Below are positions 1 to 8,697 of a stretch of 64,000 bases of DNA, in pieces (the first letter of the stretch is position 1; each line of letters starts with the position of its first letter). The stretch covers positions 806,001-870,000 of the forward strand of contig NZ_CP023275.1 in NCBI RefSeq assembly GCF_002309535.1. Direction: 5' to 3'. The notes under the pieces are model-generated. The model ran no database searches, was not told the DNA's origin, and saw only the letters and a list, made by a program, of their open reading frames with translations. The translations under genes were made by a program, and so were the position numbers. This stretch comes from Sulfurospirillum diekertiae (GTDB taxonomy: Bacteria; Campylobacterota; Campylobacteria; Campylobacterales; Sulfurospirillaceae).

Positions 1-1
1 T

Positions 2-1228
2 AGCTCTTTAGTGTCTGATAAACATGTACAAGCCATGTTAAATGCTGTTAAAGATGAAAATGTTATCTCCGTTAATACCTTAGAGCGAGCCATGCTCATC
101 ATCAATGATACCCCCGGTGTAAAAGTCACAGGAGCTGATGTTAAGCCAGGTGCTGCAGTTGGGACATCCGACTTTGATATGACCACCGAAGCCACGAATC
201 CCTATAGTGCTTATATTGTAGGGGATAACTATGGCAGTAAATACACAGGGCGTTATAGAACCAATGTAGGCGTAAGTGCGAACTCTCCTTTGGGATACGG
301 CGATAAACTAGGTATGAACGGTGTAATGTCCACGACTTCCGATCTGAAAAATGGAAAGATCTACTATAACTTCCCCTTGATGGCAAATGGTCTTAGGGGT
401 GAACTCACTGCTTCTCGTACAACCTATTCCTTAGCCGAAGAGTATGCCGCCTTAGATGCCTTGGGTCATTCCACCACACTGGAAGCCTCTTTGATCTACC
501 CACTCATCAAAACACGTCTTGAAACTTTAGATGTCACCTTAGGGTATGCGCATAAAAATATGAAAGATGAAGTGCGAAGTACCGGTACTGTGACCCCAAA
601 AGAGTCTGATGCGGCTAATCTTACCTTTGCCTATATGCGTAATTGCCTTCTCTTTGGCTTGAACAGTACTGCCAATGCCAGTATTACACTCACGAAAGGT
701 AACCTTAGCTTTCATGATGCCGATGCACTGATCCAAGACCTTACAGGGGCTCAAACCAATGGAGATTACACTAAAGTGAGTGGTTCACTGGAAAAGTCCA
801 TTCAATTAAACCCAGAGTATGCCCTTACCACAAGCCTTCGATTCCAAAAAGCGCTAAATAGTAAAAACCTTGATGGCAGTGAAGACTTCTCACTAGGAGG
901 AGCTTATGGGGTCAGAGCTTTCCCTGATGGTGAACACAGTGCTGAAAATGGCTATCTCCTAGGAGCAGAACTCTTCTATACCCTTCCTCGCGTTGAAGGT
1001 ATCAATCATAAAGTCAGTCTCTTTGCCGATACCGGCTATGCCAAAATGGAAAATGCTATCAGTGGGAGTGAAGGAAGACAGCTCAGTGACATAGGTTTAG
1101 GTTATCAAGCTTCCTTCAAACAGTTTTTTACCAAAGCCCAAATTGCCAGAGTCATAGGTGGAGAAAAGGTAGAGAGCGAGTCTGAACACTCTACAAAACT
1201 ACTACTTCAAATCGGGTATGTGTATTAA
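2..1228 (+). CDS. TpsB-type outer-membrane transporter (ShlB/FhaC family), 5' partial
   Basis: The frame is open to the left edge of the window, so the gene starts upstream and the GTG at 11 is probably internal. Residues up to about 45 of the visible part resemble the end of a POTRA domain (alternating polar and hydrophobic residues, then NDTPGVKV). The rest has the glycine- and aromatic-rich alternating pattern of a ShlB/FhaC beta barrel and ends in an aromatic residue after GYVY, as outer-membrane barrels do. The family exports large TpsA adhesins or hemolysins across the outer membrane. The TpsA partner is not in this window and would be expected upstream. A TTACATGTAA palindrome lies 11 bases after the stop. 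Confidence 0.8.
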   Translation, partial: SSLVSDKHVQAMLNAVKDENVISVNTLERAMLIINDTPGVKVTGADVKPGAAVGTSDFDMTTEATNPYSAYIVGDNYGSKYTGRYRTNVGVSANSPLGYGDKLGMNGVMSTTSDLKNGKIYYNFPLMANGLRGELTASRTTYSLAEEYAALDALGHSTTLEASLIYPLIKTRLETLDVTLGYAHKNMKDEVRSTGTVTPKESDAANLTFAYMRNCLLFGLNSTANASITLTKGNLSFHDADALIQDLTGAQTNGDYTKVSGSLEKSIQLNPEYALTTSLRFQKALNSKNLDGSEDFSLGGAYGVRAFPDGEHSAENGYLLGAELFYTLPRVEGINHKVSLFADTGYAKMENAISGSEGRQLSDIGLGYQASFKQFFTKAQIARVIGGEKVESESEHSTKLLLQIGYVY

Positions 1229-1418
1229 TTAATATTCTTTTACATGTAAAGATGTTTGTTTCAATACAAGGATTAATGCATGAATTGAACTTAGAATGTT
1301 TTATATCCTGACCCGCTTCAGGGAACACTTAAAATTTACAAGATTAACCATGAATAAAGGTCAGTAGATTTGTCTTTAACAGTTTTATTCCCGTAGGGAG
1401 ATGCTGACTGATAGTAAT

Positions 1419-2318
1419 TTACAAACTTTTGGCTATTAATAAAAATTCCTGTGCAATTTTTGATAAGCGTTTGTCTTTTTTATACGCTAACACAACGGTA
1501 CGTGAAAGCAAGGGTTCTTCTATACTAAAGAGCATAATTTTGTTTTCTTTATCTTCTTTAATAAATTGCGGCAATGTAAAACAAGCTCCAATGCCAGAAG
1601 CTACGATGGAATTGGCAATATCAAATGTTTCTGTTTCACAAAAAATATTTGGTTCAAAACCCGCTTTTTTAAAAATATTATCAAAAATAGGCCTGCTTCG
1701 TTGCGTGTCTTTTGGCAAGATAAATTTTTCATTTTTGAGTTCACTTAATGCAAGCGTGGGGTATCCCTTGACTCTTTTTTTGACTTTTTGAGCGAGAGGG
1801 TGCGTTATAGGCAAAGCAAGTAATGCTTGTTCTTCTTTGATCACTTTATAACTGAGCTCATCCGAATGTAGCGGTAAAATAAGTGTTGCGATATCTACAT
1901 CCCCATCCAAAAGCATTTTTTCTAAATTTAGAGTAGAAAAGACTTGGGAGACCCGAATATCTGCCTTGGGAAATTTTTTATAAAATTTAGACAAGGCATC
2001 TGGAATAAAATGATATCCCGTCTGTGAAAACCCAAGCCGTAACTTTCCATTTTCAAAGCCAGTGACATCGCACATTTGTATGTTTAAATCATGATACAGC
2101 TCGATGATTGCGTTTGCTTTAGAGAGATAAATTTCACCCGCATGCGTTAGGCTAATCGGTGTTGTGCTTCGATCGAATAGGGGTACCCCAATCTGTTTTT
2201 CTAAGATATTAATACTTTGACTTAAAGAGGGTTGAGCAATTTTGAGCTTATTCGCTGCTTTTGTAAAGCTTTTTAATTTTGCCACCATTACAACACATTC
2301 AATTTGCTTTAAACTCAT
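1419..2318 (-). CDS. LysR-family transcriptional regulator
   Basis: The protein has 299 residues, normal for LysR regulators. The N-terminal winged helix is clear at residues 3-62 (FTKAANKLKIAQPSLSQSI, then the wing around GVPLFDRS). Residues about 88-295 form the two-lobed co-inducer domain. The start is supported by AGGAG just upstream on the minus strand. It is divergent from mfrABE with about 180 bp between the starts, the usual geometry for a LysR regulator acting on its neighbour, so fumarate reductase is the likely target. The effector is unknown. Overlapping plus-strand reading frames are shadows. Confidence 0.9.
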   Translation of the reverse strand: MSLKQIECVVMVAKLKSFTKAANKLKIAQPSLSQSINILEKQIGVPLFDRSTTPISLTHAGEIYLSKANAIIELYHDLNIQMCDVTGFENGKLRLGFSQTGYHFIPDALSKFYKKFPKADIRVSQVFSTLNLEKMLLDGDVDIATLILPLHSDELSYKVIKEEQALLALPITHPLAQKVKKRVKGYPTLALSELKNEKFILPKDTQRSRPIFDNIFKKAGFEPNIFCETETFDIANSIVASGIGACFTLPQFIKEDKENKIMLFSIEEPLLSRTVVLAYKKDKRLSKIAQEFLLIAKSL

Positions 2319-2351
2319 TCTAAACTCCTATTTTATGGTACTAAACAGCAT

Positions 2352-2414
2352 TTTTATTCATAACAAAATACCTATGAGAATATATATAAAATGTACTTTG
2401 ACTTATGAATAAAA
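2352..2414. promoter_or_regulatory. Inverted repeat pair in the lysR-mfrA divergent promoter region
   Basis: TTTTATTCATAA at 2352-2363 and its exact reverse complement TTATGAATAAAA at 2403-2414 have centres 51 bp apart, between the divergent starts at 2318 and 2501. LysR regulators often bind two sites spaced by whole helical turns, so this is a candidate recognition and activation pair. That role is inferred; the region is AT-rich, though a 12-base exact match is more than expected by chance. Confidence 0.4.
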
Positions 2415-2500
2415 GTGTATTAATATTTTGCTGTCATTAAATTTAAAATGTATTTAAAAAATATAATTTTAAATTTATAAAACTATTGAGAGGAAATTTT

Positions 2501-4351
2501 ATGACTGAACAGTTTACCCGCAGAGAATTTCTGCAATCAGCCTGTATTACGATGGGCGCATTGGCAGTAAGTACAACGGGTGTTGAGAAGGCTTTTGCTG
2601 CAACTTCTGCTTCAACACCTAATGCTTCAGGAATGCCAAGTTGTGATGTTTTGATTATTGGTTCTGGTGCCGCAGGTCTTAGAGCGGCTGTTGCTGCGCG
2701 TAAAAAGAACCCAAATCTTAGTGTCGTCGTTGTCAGTAAAGTGATGCCAACACGTAGTGCCACAACGATGGCTGAAGGTGGCATTAATGGGGTCATTGAT
2801 TTTAGTGATGGAGACTCTTTTGAATCACATGCTAAAGATACCGTCAAAGGTGGCGATTACCTTGTGGATCAAGATACGGCAATGAAATTTGCGACTTACG
2901 CGGGAGCTGCTATTCATGAACTTGATTACATTGGTATGCCTTTTTCACGTGATAGCAAGGGACATGTTGCGAAGCGTTTTGCGGGTGGTGCCGCTAAAAA
3001 GCGTTGTAATTATGCTGCCGATAAAACGGGACACATTTTAACGCACACCTGTTTGGACGATGCGTTAAAACATGGCGTTAAGTTTTTAATGGATCATCAC
3101 ATGCTAGACCTTAGCATTGAAAATGGTCACTGTGAAGGTGTTGTTCTTCGTAACATTCGTACGGGTGATATTGCTCCTGTCCGTGCAAAATCAGTTGTGC
3201 TAGCAACGGGAGGTTATACCCGTGTGTTTTGGAACAGAACATCAACCCCTTACATTGCCACCGGTGATGGTGCCGCAGCAGCTTTACGTGCAGGCTTAAT
3301 CTTTAAAGATCCAGAGATGCTCCAATTTCACCCCACAGGTGTCTGCCACGGTGGTACACTGATTACCGAAGCGGCACGTGGTGAAGGCGGTATCTTACTT
3401 AATAGCCTTGGCGAGCGTTTTATGAAACGTTATGTTCCAAACAAGATGGAACTAGCCCCTCGTGATATTGTTTCTCGTTCTATTGAGAATGAAATTCGTG
3501 AAGGTCGCGGTTTTGGTCATGATATGGAAGCCTACGTTCTTCTCGACGTAACGCATTTGGGTCGTGAAAAAATCATGAGAGACTTACCTCAAATTCGCCA
3601 TATTGGTCTTTTATTTGAGAACATGGACTTGATTGAAAAACCGATTGCCATTCGTCCGACAGCGCACTACTCCATGGGCGGTATTCACGTTGAGAGTCTT
3701 GATACCATGGCAACACCGGCTCCGGGTCTTTTTGCGGCAGGTGAGGCAGCGTGTGTCTCCATTCACGGTGCAAACCGTTTGGGCGGTAACTCTTTGTGTG
3801 ATGCAACGGTTACTGGAAAAATTGCAGGTGATAATGCTGCTGAGTATGCTGCAAAAGCAGACTTTGGTGCAGGAAAACGTCTGAATGATTTAACCCTAAA
3901 ATGGATCAGCCACTTTAAAGAAATTACAGGCTCAAATAAAGGTAATGTCAACGATATGTATGCACTTCGTGAAGAACTCGGTGCTGCAAACTGGTACAAC
4001 ATGGGAATTTTTCGTACTGAAGCAAAAATGCTCGCCCTTGCTGACAAGCATACAGAATTGCAAGCGCGTTACGATGCCCTTCGCATCCCAAACGCAAACC
4101 CAATATGCAATACGGCATTTACAGAGTATGTTGAACTTGGTAACTTATTACTCGCATCTCGCGCAGCGCTCATGGGTGCTACTGCGCGTAAAGAATCACG
4201 TGGTTCACACTTCAGAGAAGATTATTTGAAGCGCGACGATGAGAATTTCCTTAAACACTCAATGGTCACAATGGATGAGAGCGGTAAAATGCACTTAGCA
4301 TGGAAAGATGTTGTGGTCGGTCAGTTCAAAATTGAAGAGAGGAAATACTAA
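2501..4351 (+). CDS. mfrA: Periplasmic methylmenaquinol:fumarate reductase, flavoprotein subunit
   Basis: This is a 616-residue member of the fumarate reductase/succinate dehydrogenase flavoprotein family. The N-terminus carries a twin-arginine signal (RREFLQ at 7-12, then a hydrophobic stretch ending AFA), which places the enzyme in the periplasm as known for Wolinella MfrA. The FAD-binding motif DVLIIGSGAAGL is at 49-60. The substrate-site segment QFHPTG and the following ARGEGG are present. At 82-95 the usual RSHT, whose His carries covalent FAD in FrdA/SdhA, reads RSAT. I start at ATG 2501 behind GAGAGGA rather than an upstream TTG. The stop overlaps mfrB by one base. Confidence 0.88.
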   Translation: MTEQFTRREFLQSACITMGALAVSTTGVEKAFAATSASTPNASGMPSCDVLIIGSGAAGLRAAVAARKKNPNLSVVVVSKVMPTRSATTMAEGGINGVIDFSDGDSFESHAKDTVKGGDYLVDQDTAMKFATYAGAAIHELDYIGMPFSRDSKGHVAKRFAGGAAKKRCNYAADKTGHILTHTCLDDALKHGVKFLMDHHMLDLSIENGHCEGVVLRNIRTGDIAPVRAKSVVLATGGYTRVFWNRTSTPYIATGDGAAAALRAGLIFKDPEMLQFHPTGVCHGGTLITEAARGEGGILLNSLGERFMKRYVPNKMELAPRDIVSRSIENEIREGRGFGHDMEAYVLLDVTHLGREKIMRDLPQIRHIGLLFENMDLIEKPIAIRPTAHYSMGGIHVESLDTMATPAPGLFAAGEAACVSIHGANRLGGNSLCDATVTGKIAGDNAAEYAAKADFGAGKRLNDLTLKWISHFKEITGSNKGNVNDMYALREELGAANWYNMGIFRTEAKMLALADKHTELQARYDALRIPNANPICNTAFTEYVELGNLLLASRAALMGATARKESRGSHFREDYLKRDDENFLKHSMVTMDESGKMHLAWKDVVVGQFKIEERKY

Positions 4352-5310
4352 TGAAATTTATCATTGATCGCTTTGATGGCAAAAAAAATTATCAACAAAC
4401 GTATACGGTTGAGAAAAAGGATATTGAAGCATTAACCTTGCTTGGTACTTTGCTTTTTATTAAACAACATCTTGATCTTACACTCAATTTCACAGCATCC
4501 TGTCGTATGGCCATTTGTGGTGCGTGTGGTGTGCGTGTCAATGGGCACTCCTACCTTGGTTGCGACACTAAAATGACAGAGCTTTTTGAAGAGTACAAAG
4601 ATGCTGACATGTTCCAGATTTCTCCACTCGCAAACTATACCGTTCTTTCTGATCTTGTCGTAGATTGGGAGCCTGCGATCGAGAATTTACGGAAAATAAA
4701 ACCGGGTCTTGTCGCTAAAGATAAATTCTCAGAAAAAGAGGGTTGTGTTCAAAATCAAGAAGAGTACGATCGTATTGTCAAACAATGGGATTGTATTTTA
4801 TGTGGCGTGTGTGCTTCTGAGTGTAATAAACTTACCGCAGATCGCTCTGATTATATGGAACCATTCGTCTTTACGCAAGCATGGCGTCTTGCTAATGATT
4901 CACGTAGTAAAGATCCAATGACGAATGTAAAACCAGCCGTAGCGAATGGTCTATGGAATTGTGTTCATTGCCATGAGTGCACGAATCGTTGTCCTAAACA
5001 TATTAGTGCTGCGGAGGACATTGCAGGCTTACGTGCATTAGCATTAAGAAAAGGTCTTAACAGTGGTGTTGGTCCAGCGCATGCTAAATCGTTCTATACA
5101 GATTTAGTGGAAGATTCAGGACGACTCAATGAAATCCGACTTGCGCTTAGAACAGAAGGTGTCAGTACAGCACTTCGCGCAGGAACCGCTATTACACTTA
5201 TGCGTGCAGGTAAAATGAATCCACTCGAAATTTTTGGTGGTCATGAGATTGAAGGTCATAAAGAGTTAGTAAAAATGATTGAAGCAGCGCATGCTGCAAA
5301 CAAGGAGTAA
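4351..5310 (+). CDS. mfrB: Methylmenaquinol:fumarate reductase, iron-sulfur subunit
   Basis: This 319-residue subunit is the electron conduit between MfrE and the MfrA flavin. The N-terminal plant-type ferredoxin fold has Cys 51, 56, 59 and 71 (CRMAICGACG then C) for a [2Fe-2S] cluster. The C-terminal half has CILCGVCASECN and CVHCHECTNRCPKH, the bacterial-ferredoxin pattern for the [4Fe-4S] and [3Fe-4S] clusters. It has no signal peptide, so in known Mfr systems it would be carried out with the Tat-signalled MfrA. It is translationally coupled to mfrA (TAATG) and followed 3 bases later by mfrE. It is longer than FrdB (about 240 residues), as expected for SdhB/MfrB types. Confidence 0.88.
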   Translation: MKFIIDRFDGKKNYQQTYTVEKKDIEALTLLGTLLFIKQHLDLTLNFTASCRMAICGACGVRVNGHSYLGCDTKMTELFEEYKDADMFQISPLANYTVLSDLVVDWEPAIENLRKIKPGLVAKDKFSEKEGCVQNQEEYDRIVKQWDCILCGVCASECNKLTADRSDYMEPFVFTQAWRLANDSRSKDPMTNVKPAVANGLWNCVHCHECTNRCPKHISAAEDIAGLRALALRKGLNSGVGPAHAKSFYTDLVEDSGRLNEIRLALRTEGVSTALRAGTAITLMRAGKMNPLEIFGGHEIEGHKELVKMIEAAHAANKE

Positions 5311-5313
5311 CGT

Positions 5314-6168
5314 ATGCAAAATGAATTTGCTTTTTTCCCCGGATGCGTGCTTACTCAAGCCGCTATCGAAGCTAAAATGTCCATTGAGGCAATCGCCCCT
5401 ATATTAGGTATTAAACTGAAAGAGATTAAGGGATGGAGTTGTTGTGGTGCTTCTCAAGCGCAAGATGTGGATCCATTGGCAACTCTAGTTGCTAATGCAA
5501 GAAATCTAGCGTTGGCTGAGCAGATGAAATTACCCGTTTTAACAACATGTAGTACCTGTCTGCTGATGTTGCGTCGTGCAAAAGCACAGCTTGATGGTGG
5601 CGAAAAAGAGCGTATCAATACGTTCCTTGCCAAAGGCAATATGAACTATCAAGGTACGAGTGAAGTGACCAGTCTTCTTTGGGTATTGGCGCAAAATACA
5701 GAGCTAATCAAGTCTAAAGTAAAAAAACCTCTCACGGGTCTTAAAGTCGCCGTTTTTTATGGTTGTCACAGTGTGAGACCTGCAAAAGATTTAGGTTTTG
5801 AAAGCTCCGTCAATCCAACCAGCTTTGAAACGGTTGTGAAAGCATTAGGCGCAGAGGTAGTACCTTTTGAAAAACGTTTGGATTGTTGTGGATTCCATGC
5901 GGTTTATCCAGCAGAGAAGTCTGCAATGAAAATGACCAGTGGCATTGTGAACAGTGCTGCTAAAAGTCAAGCAGACTGTGTGGTCACACCATGTCCATTG
6001 TGTCAAATGCAATTAGATATCTATCAAGAGGATGCACAAGATACAACGAAGTCAAAAGCACGTGTTCCAGTCCTTCACCTTTCACAATTAGTAGGTCTAG
6101 CGCTGGGTGTTCCTGCTAAACAATTGGGGCTTGATTATAATGTTATTAATACGAGTAAATTAGGATAA
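5314..6168 (+). CDS. mfrE: Methylmenaquinol:fumarate reductase, CCG-domain membrane-associated subunit
   Basis: The protein has 284 residues with two cysteine-rich CCG domains of the HdrB/SdhE type: SCCGASQ with CSTC in the first half, and DCCGFH with CPLC in the second. In Wolinella and Campylobacter this subunit replaces the cytochrome b anchor and passes electrons from methylmenaquinol to MfrB. There is no transmembrane helix, which is normal for SdhE/MfrE. It is the last gene of the mfrABE operon; an imperfect hairpin follows at 6178-6218. Confidence 0.87.
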   Translation: MQNEFAFFPGCVLTQAAIEAKMSIEAIAPILGIKLKEIKGWSCCGASQAQDVDPLATLVANARNLALAEQMKLPVLTTCSTCLLMLRRAKAQLDGGEKERINTFLAKGNMNYQGTSEVTSLLWVLAQNTELIKSKVKKPLTGLKVAVFYGCHSVRPAKDLGFESSVNPTSFETVVKALGAEVVPFEKRLDCCGFHAVYPAEKSAMKMTSGIVNSAAKSQADCVVTPCPLCQMQLDIYQEDAQDTTKSKARVPVLHLSQLVGLALGVPAKQLGLDYNVINTSKLG

Positions 6169-6177
6169 GGTTGTTGG

Positions 6178-6218
6178 TTTCGCCGAGTGATAAGCCTTGT
6201 TTGTGTCATTCGGTGAAA
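6178..6218 (+). terminator. Hairpin after mfrE
   Basis: TTTCGCCGAGTGA at 6178-6190 pairs with TCATTCGGTGAAA at 6206-6218 (13 pairs including two G-T) around a 15-base loop. No T-run follows, so it may be a weak terminator or an mRNA 3'-end stabiliser. Confidence 0.45.
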
Positions 6219-6313
6219 TCTCATTTGCATTTCTAGGTATGTTGAAAATCGTTTTGACGATCTTCTTTTTTCATGTCTTGAAAATACTACACTAATCTTA
6301 GGAGTATACAGCT

Positions 6314-7114
6314 ATGTTAAAGTTCTTTTCTAAAATTACGTCAGTTACATTTATAACTCTTTTATTGGCATTGGGAGTGCAGGCGGCAACCATTGAAGTG
6401 ATCAGCTCGGGTGCTTTTTATGCAACGATGAATGAATTAAAACCTATCTTTGAAGAAAAAACGGGGCATACAATTCACCTCTCTTCTGGTTCATCGATGG
6501 GGGCTTCCGAGACGTCTATCCCCAATCGTCTGAAGCGAGGCGAAACTTTCGATCTTATCATCCTTGCAAGTAACCAGTTGGATAAAATGATTGCCGATGA
6601 TTTTGCCGTCAAAGGAAGCAGGGTAGATCTCATTCACTCCTCAATCGGTATGATGGTTAAAAAGGGTCAACCAAAGCCAGATATTAGTACCCAAGCAAAA
6701 TTTGACAAGGTTCTATTAGAGGCAAAATCCATTGGATACTCTGCAAGTGCGAGTGGAACACATCTGAGTGAAAACATCTTTCCTCATTTTGGAGAGAGTG
6801 TCAAAGCTAAATCGAAGCTGATTGTGGGTGATCGTGTTGCCACATGGGTTGGACGTGGTGATCTGGAAATCGGTTTTCAACAAGTGAGTGAAATCGTTCC
6901 TTTTACAGGAGAAAATGGCAGTGTTGATTTGGTGGGTCCTATCCCCGCTCCTTATCAAAAAGTGACTATCTTCTCCATCGGTGTTGCAAAAGGAAGTAAA
7001 GAGCCAGCAGCAGCGCAAGAGCTCGTTAAATTTCTTACCGCTAAGGAAAATTTTCCTCGTTTGATAGCGCAAGGTCTTATCCCAGCAGCGGTCGCACACG
7101 ATACTGCCAAATAA
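6314..7114 (+). CDS. Orphan periplasmic substrate-binding protein, ModA-like
   Basis: The protein has 266 residues with a Sec signal peptide (hydrophobic 8-23, cleavage after VQA). The mature part resembles the molybdate-binding ModA/extracellular solute-binding family: IEVISSGAFYATMNELKPIF near the start, a serine-rich oxyanion site (HLSSGSSMGAS), then FDLIILAS and GYSASASGTH. No permease or ATPase gene is adjacent, so it either works with a transporter elsewhere or delivers its ligand to a sensor. Ligand candidates are molybdate, tungstate or another oxyanion or organic acid; the sequence does not decide. A strong terminator follows. Confidence 0.75.
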   Translation: MLKFFSKITSVTFITLLLALGVQAATIEVISSGAFYATMNELKPIFEEKTGHTIHLSSGSSMGASETSIPNRLKRGETFDLIILASNQLDKMIADDFAVKGSRVDLIHSSIGMMVKKGQPKPDISTQAKFDKVLLEAKSIGYSASASGTHLSENIFPHFGESVKAKSKLIVGDRVATWVGRGDLEIGFQQVSEIVPFTGENGSVDLVGPIPAPYQKVTIFSIGVAKGSKEPAAAQELVKFLTAKENFPRLIAQGLIPAAVAHDTAK

Positions 7115-7141
7115 GTATTTCTCTCTATGAAAGAGGTAGGT

Positions 7142-7173
7142 GGGTCTTTATCATTGACTAAAGACCCTCTTTT
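7142..7173 (+). terminator. Rho-independent terminator after the ModA-like gene
   Basis: GGGTCTTTA at 7142-7150 pairs perfectly with TAAAGACCC at 7159-7167 across an 8-base loop and is followed by TCTTTTATTCT. Confidence 0.8.
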
Positions 7174-7289
7174 ATTCTCATCAGCGTGTAATTGACATGT
7201 CGTATGCAAATAAAATATTTTCACTTTAAAGAAAGTTCTAATCATGCTTAAGTTACGATAGCCTAACTTTTAATTTAAGGCTTTGTATT

Positions 7290-7928
7290 ATGAATAGAAT
7301 ACGAAATATTGCAATTTTCTCAAAACTGAATGATGCACAACTTGAAAAGCTCAAAAAGATTTCGCTTATCAAGAAATTCAAAGCCAAAGAGATTTTATTC
7401 TACGAAGGCGATGCCCCTATCTATCTGTATGTCCTGCTTCAAGGCACACTGAAAGTTTACAAAACCAACCACAAAGGTCAGCAGATCTTTTTGCATCAGT
7501 TTTATCCCGGTGGTTTGGTAGCAGAACTAGCTAATTTTGAAAATATCCCGTACCCAGCAACGGCGGAGTTTATGAGTGACAGCGAAGTGTTACGCATCGA
7601 CTATAAGGCGTTGGAGCATGACTTTTTTAAAAATCCTGATATTTCCTTTGAAATTATCAAATCCCTCATTGCTAAGCATAAAATCCTCATTGATGTTATT
7701 CAAAAAGAGGTTATTTTAACCGCCGATGCCAAAGTGGCGAAGTTTATTTTGGAAAATGGCGAACTCTTTAAAACGCTCAAAAATACCCAAGTAGCTTCCA
7801 TTTTGAACCTGACTCCCGAGACACTTTCCCGCACCCTTTCTAAATTCAAAACCTCAGGGCTTATCGAGCTTGATGAGCAGCATCACATTCACGTTCTTAA
7901 ACCTCAAAAACTGGAGGAAGTCCTTTAA
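7290..7928 (+). CDS. Crp/Fnr-family transcriptional regulator (first copy)
   Basis: The 212-residue protein has a cyclic-nucleotide-binding-type beta roll at about 15-115 (FYEGDAPIYLYVLLQGTLKV) and a C-terminal winged helix at about 150-205 whose recognition helix is around NLTPETLSRTLSKF. It lacks the N-terminal cysteine cluster of FNR, so it is not an Fe-S oxygen sensor of that type. It lies directly upstream of nrfHA in the same direction, but the nrf operator and promoter fall between them. Nss-type regulators of Wolinella and NssR of Campylobacter, which answer to nitrate or NO, are the best functional comparison. Confidence 0.85.
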   Translation: MNRIRNIAIFSKLNDAQLEKLKKISLIKKFKAKEILFYEGDAPIYLYVLLQGTLKVYKTNHKGQQIFLHQFYPGGLVAELANFENIPYPATAEFMSDSEVLRIDYKALEHDFFKNPDISFEIIKSLIAKHKILIDVIQKEVILTADAKVAKFILENGELFKTLKNTQVASILNLTPETLSRTLSKFKTSGLIELDEQHHIHVLKPQKLEEVL

Positions 7929-7944
7929 GTTGTTAGACACTCAC

Positions 7945-7986
7945 TTGACATAAGTCAAGGTTTTTTTTCGCCTTTCTTTATACAAT
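7945..7986 (+). promoter_or_regulatory. Predicted nrf promoter with Crp/Fnr-type operator
   Basis: The palindrome TTGACATAAGTCAA at 7945-7958 fits a Crp/Fnr-family half-site spacing (TTGAC-N4-GTCAA). A -10-like TACAAT at 7981-7986 puts the start near 7993, with the operator centre at about -41.5, the class II activator position. The same arrangement precedes napA. The mRNA leader to nrfH would be about 160 nt and contains a near-perfect 24-bp palindrome at 8070-8093 built on TTTACATGTAAA. Confidence 0.65.
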
Positions 7987-8152
7987 ACCCGAAAGCTTTC
8001 AATAGATTATTTTATTAAAGATATATTAATAAAAATAGGAGGTTGCGAGTCTTGGTTCGAAGTTGGCGTTGTTCCTTTACATGTAAAAGAACACAGAACA
8101 TTAGATTTCTTATGCGAAGTTGGTTTCGTAAGGCGTCTATGAAGGAGGAAAT

Positions 8153-8686
8153 GTGAAAAGTAGTAATTTCCTAAAGTACACGGCACTCTTGGTTTTTGCC
8201 ATTGCCATTGGCTTTTTTGCCTATATGGTGAATGCATCCAAAGCGCTGTCGTATCTCTCCCATGATCCCAAAGCCTGTATCAACTGTCACGTCATGAATA
8301 CACAATATGCAACATGGCAACACAGTTCACATGCGAGGGATGTTGGGTGTATCGATTGTCACTTACCACGGGATAATATGGTCAATAAGTACATTGCAAA
8401 AGCACGTGATGGGTATAACCACAGTGTTGCTTTTACGTTCAATACGTACAAAAACGCCATTAAAATCAGTGATGATGGAGCGAAGAGAGTTCAGGAGAAT
8501 TGTATTTCGTGTCATGCGAGTTTAACCTCACAAATGGTTAAAAATGCCGATGCAAATCATAATTATGACGATCCAAGTGTAGCAACGGGCAGACGTTGTT
8601 GGGAGTGTCATAAAGGTGTACCACACGGTAAAGTCAGAGGTTTGACGACTACGCCAAATAATCTTGGCGTTAAAGAAGTTCAGTAA
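8153..8686 (+). CDS. nrfH: Cytochrome c nitrite reductase small subunit, quinol dehydrogenase
   Basis: This NapC/NirT-family protein of 177 residues has one N-terminal membrane helix (about 8-26) and four haem c sites: CINCH at 42-46, CIDCH at 66-70, CISCH at 117-121 and CWECH at 149-153. It oxidises menaquinol and passes electrons to NrfA on the periplasmic side. The start is GTG at 8153, preceded by GGAGGAA; the overlapping ATG at 8151 runs straight into TGA. It is 11 bases upstream of nrfA. Confidence 0.95.
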   Translation: MKSSNFLKYTALLVFAIAIGFFAYMVNASKALSYLSHDPKACINCHVMNTQYATWQHSSHARDVGCIDCHLPRDNMVNKYIAKARDGYNHSVAFTFNTYKNAIKISDDGAKRVQENCISCHASLTSQMVKNADANHNYDDPSVATGRRCWECHKGVPHGKVRGLTTTPNNLGVKEVQ

Positions 8687-8697
8687 AAGGAGAAATA

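Noticed and set aside
1240-1249. TTACATGTAA as a CRISPR or tandem repeat
   Set aside because: Copies are isolated, unevenly spaced and often inside genes; there are no regular spacers.
3573-4229. Several ORFs of 70-95 codons on both strands inside mfrA
   Set aside because: They lie wholly inside a strongly supported gene and have no ribosome site or recognisable protein pattern.
6716-7245. Minus-strand ORFs of 96 and 127 codons opposite the ModA-like gene
   Set aside because: Composition is that of an antisense shadow (Cys, Arg and Phe rich), with no start signals.
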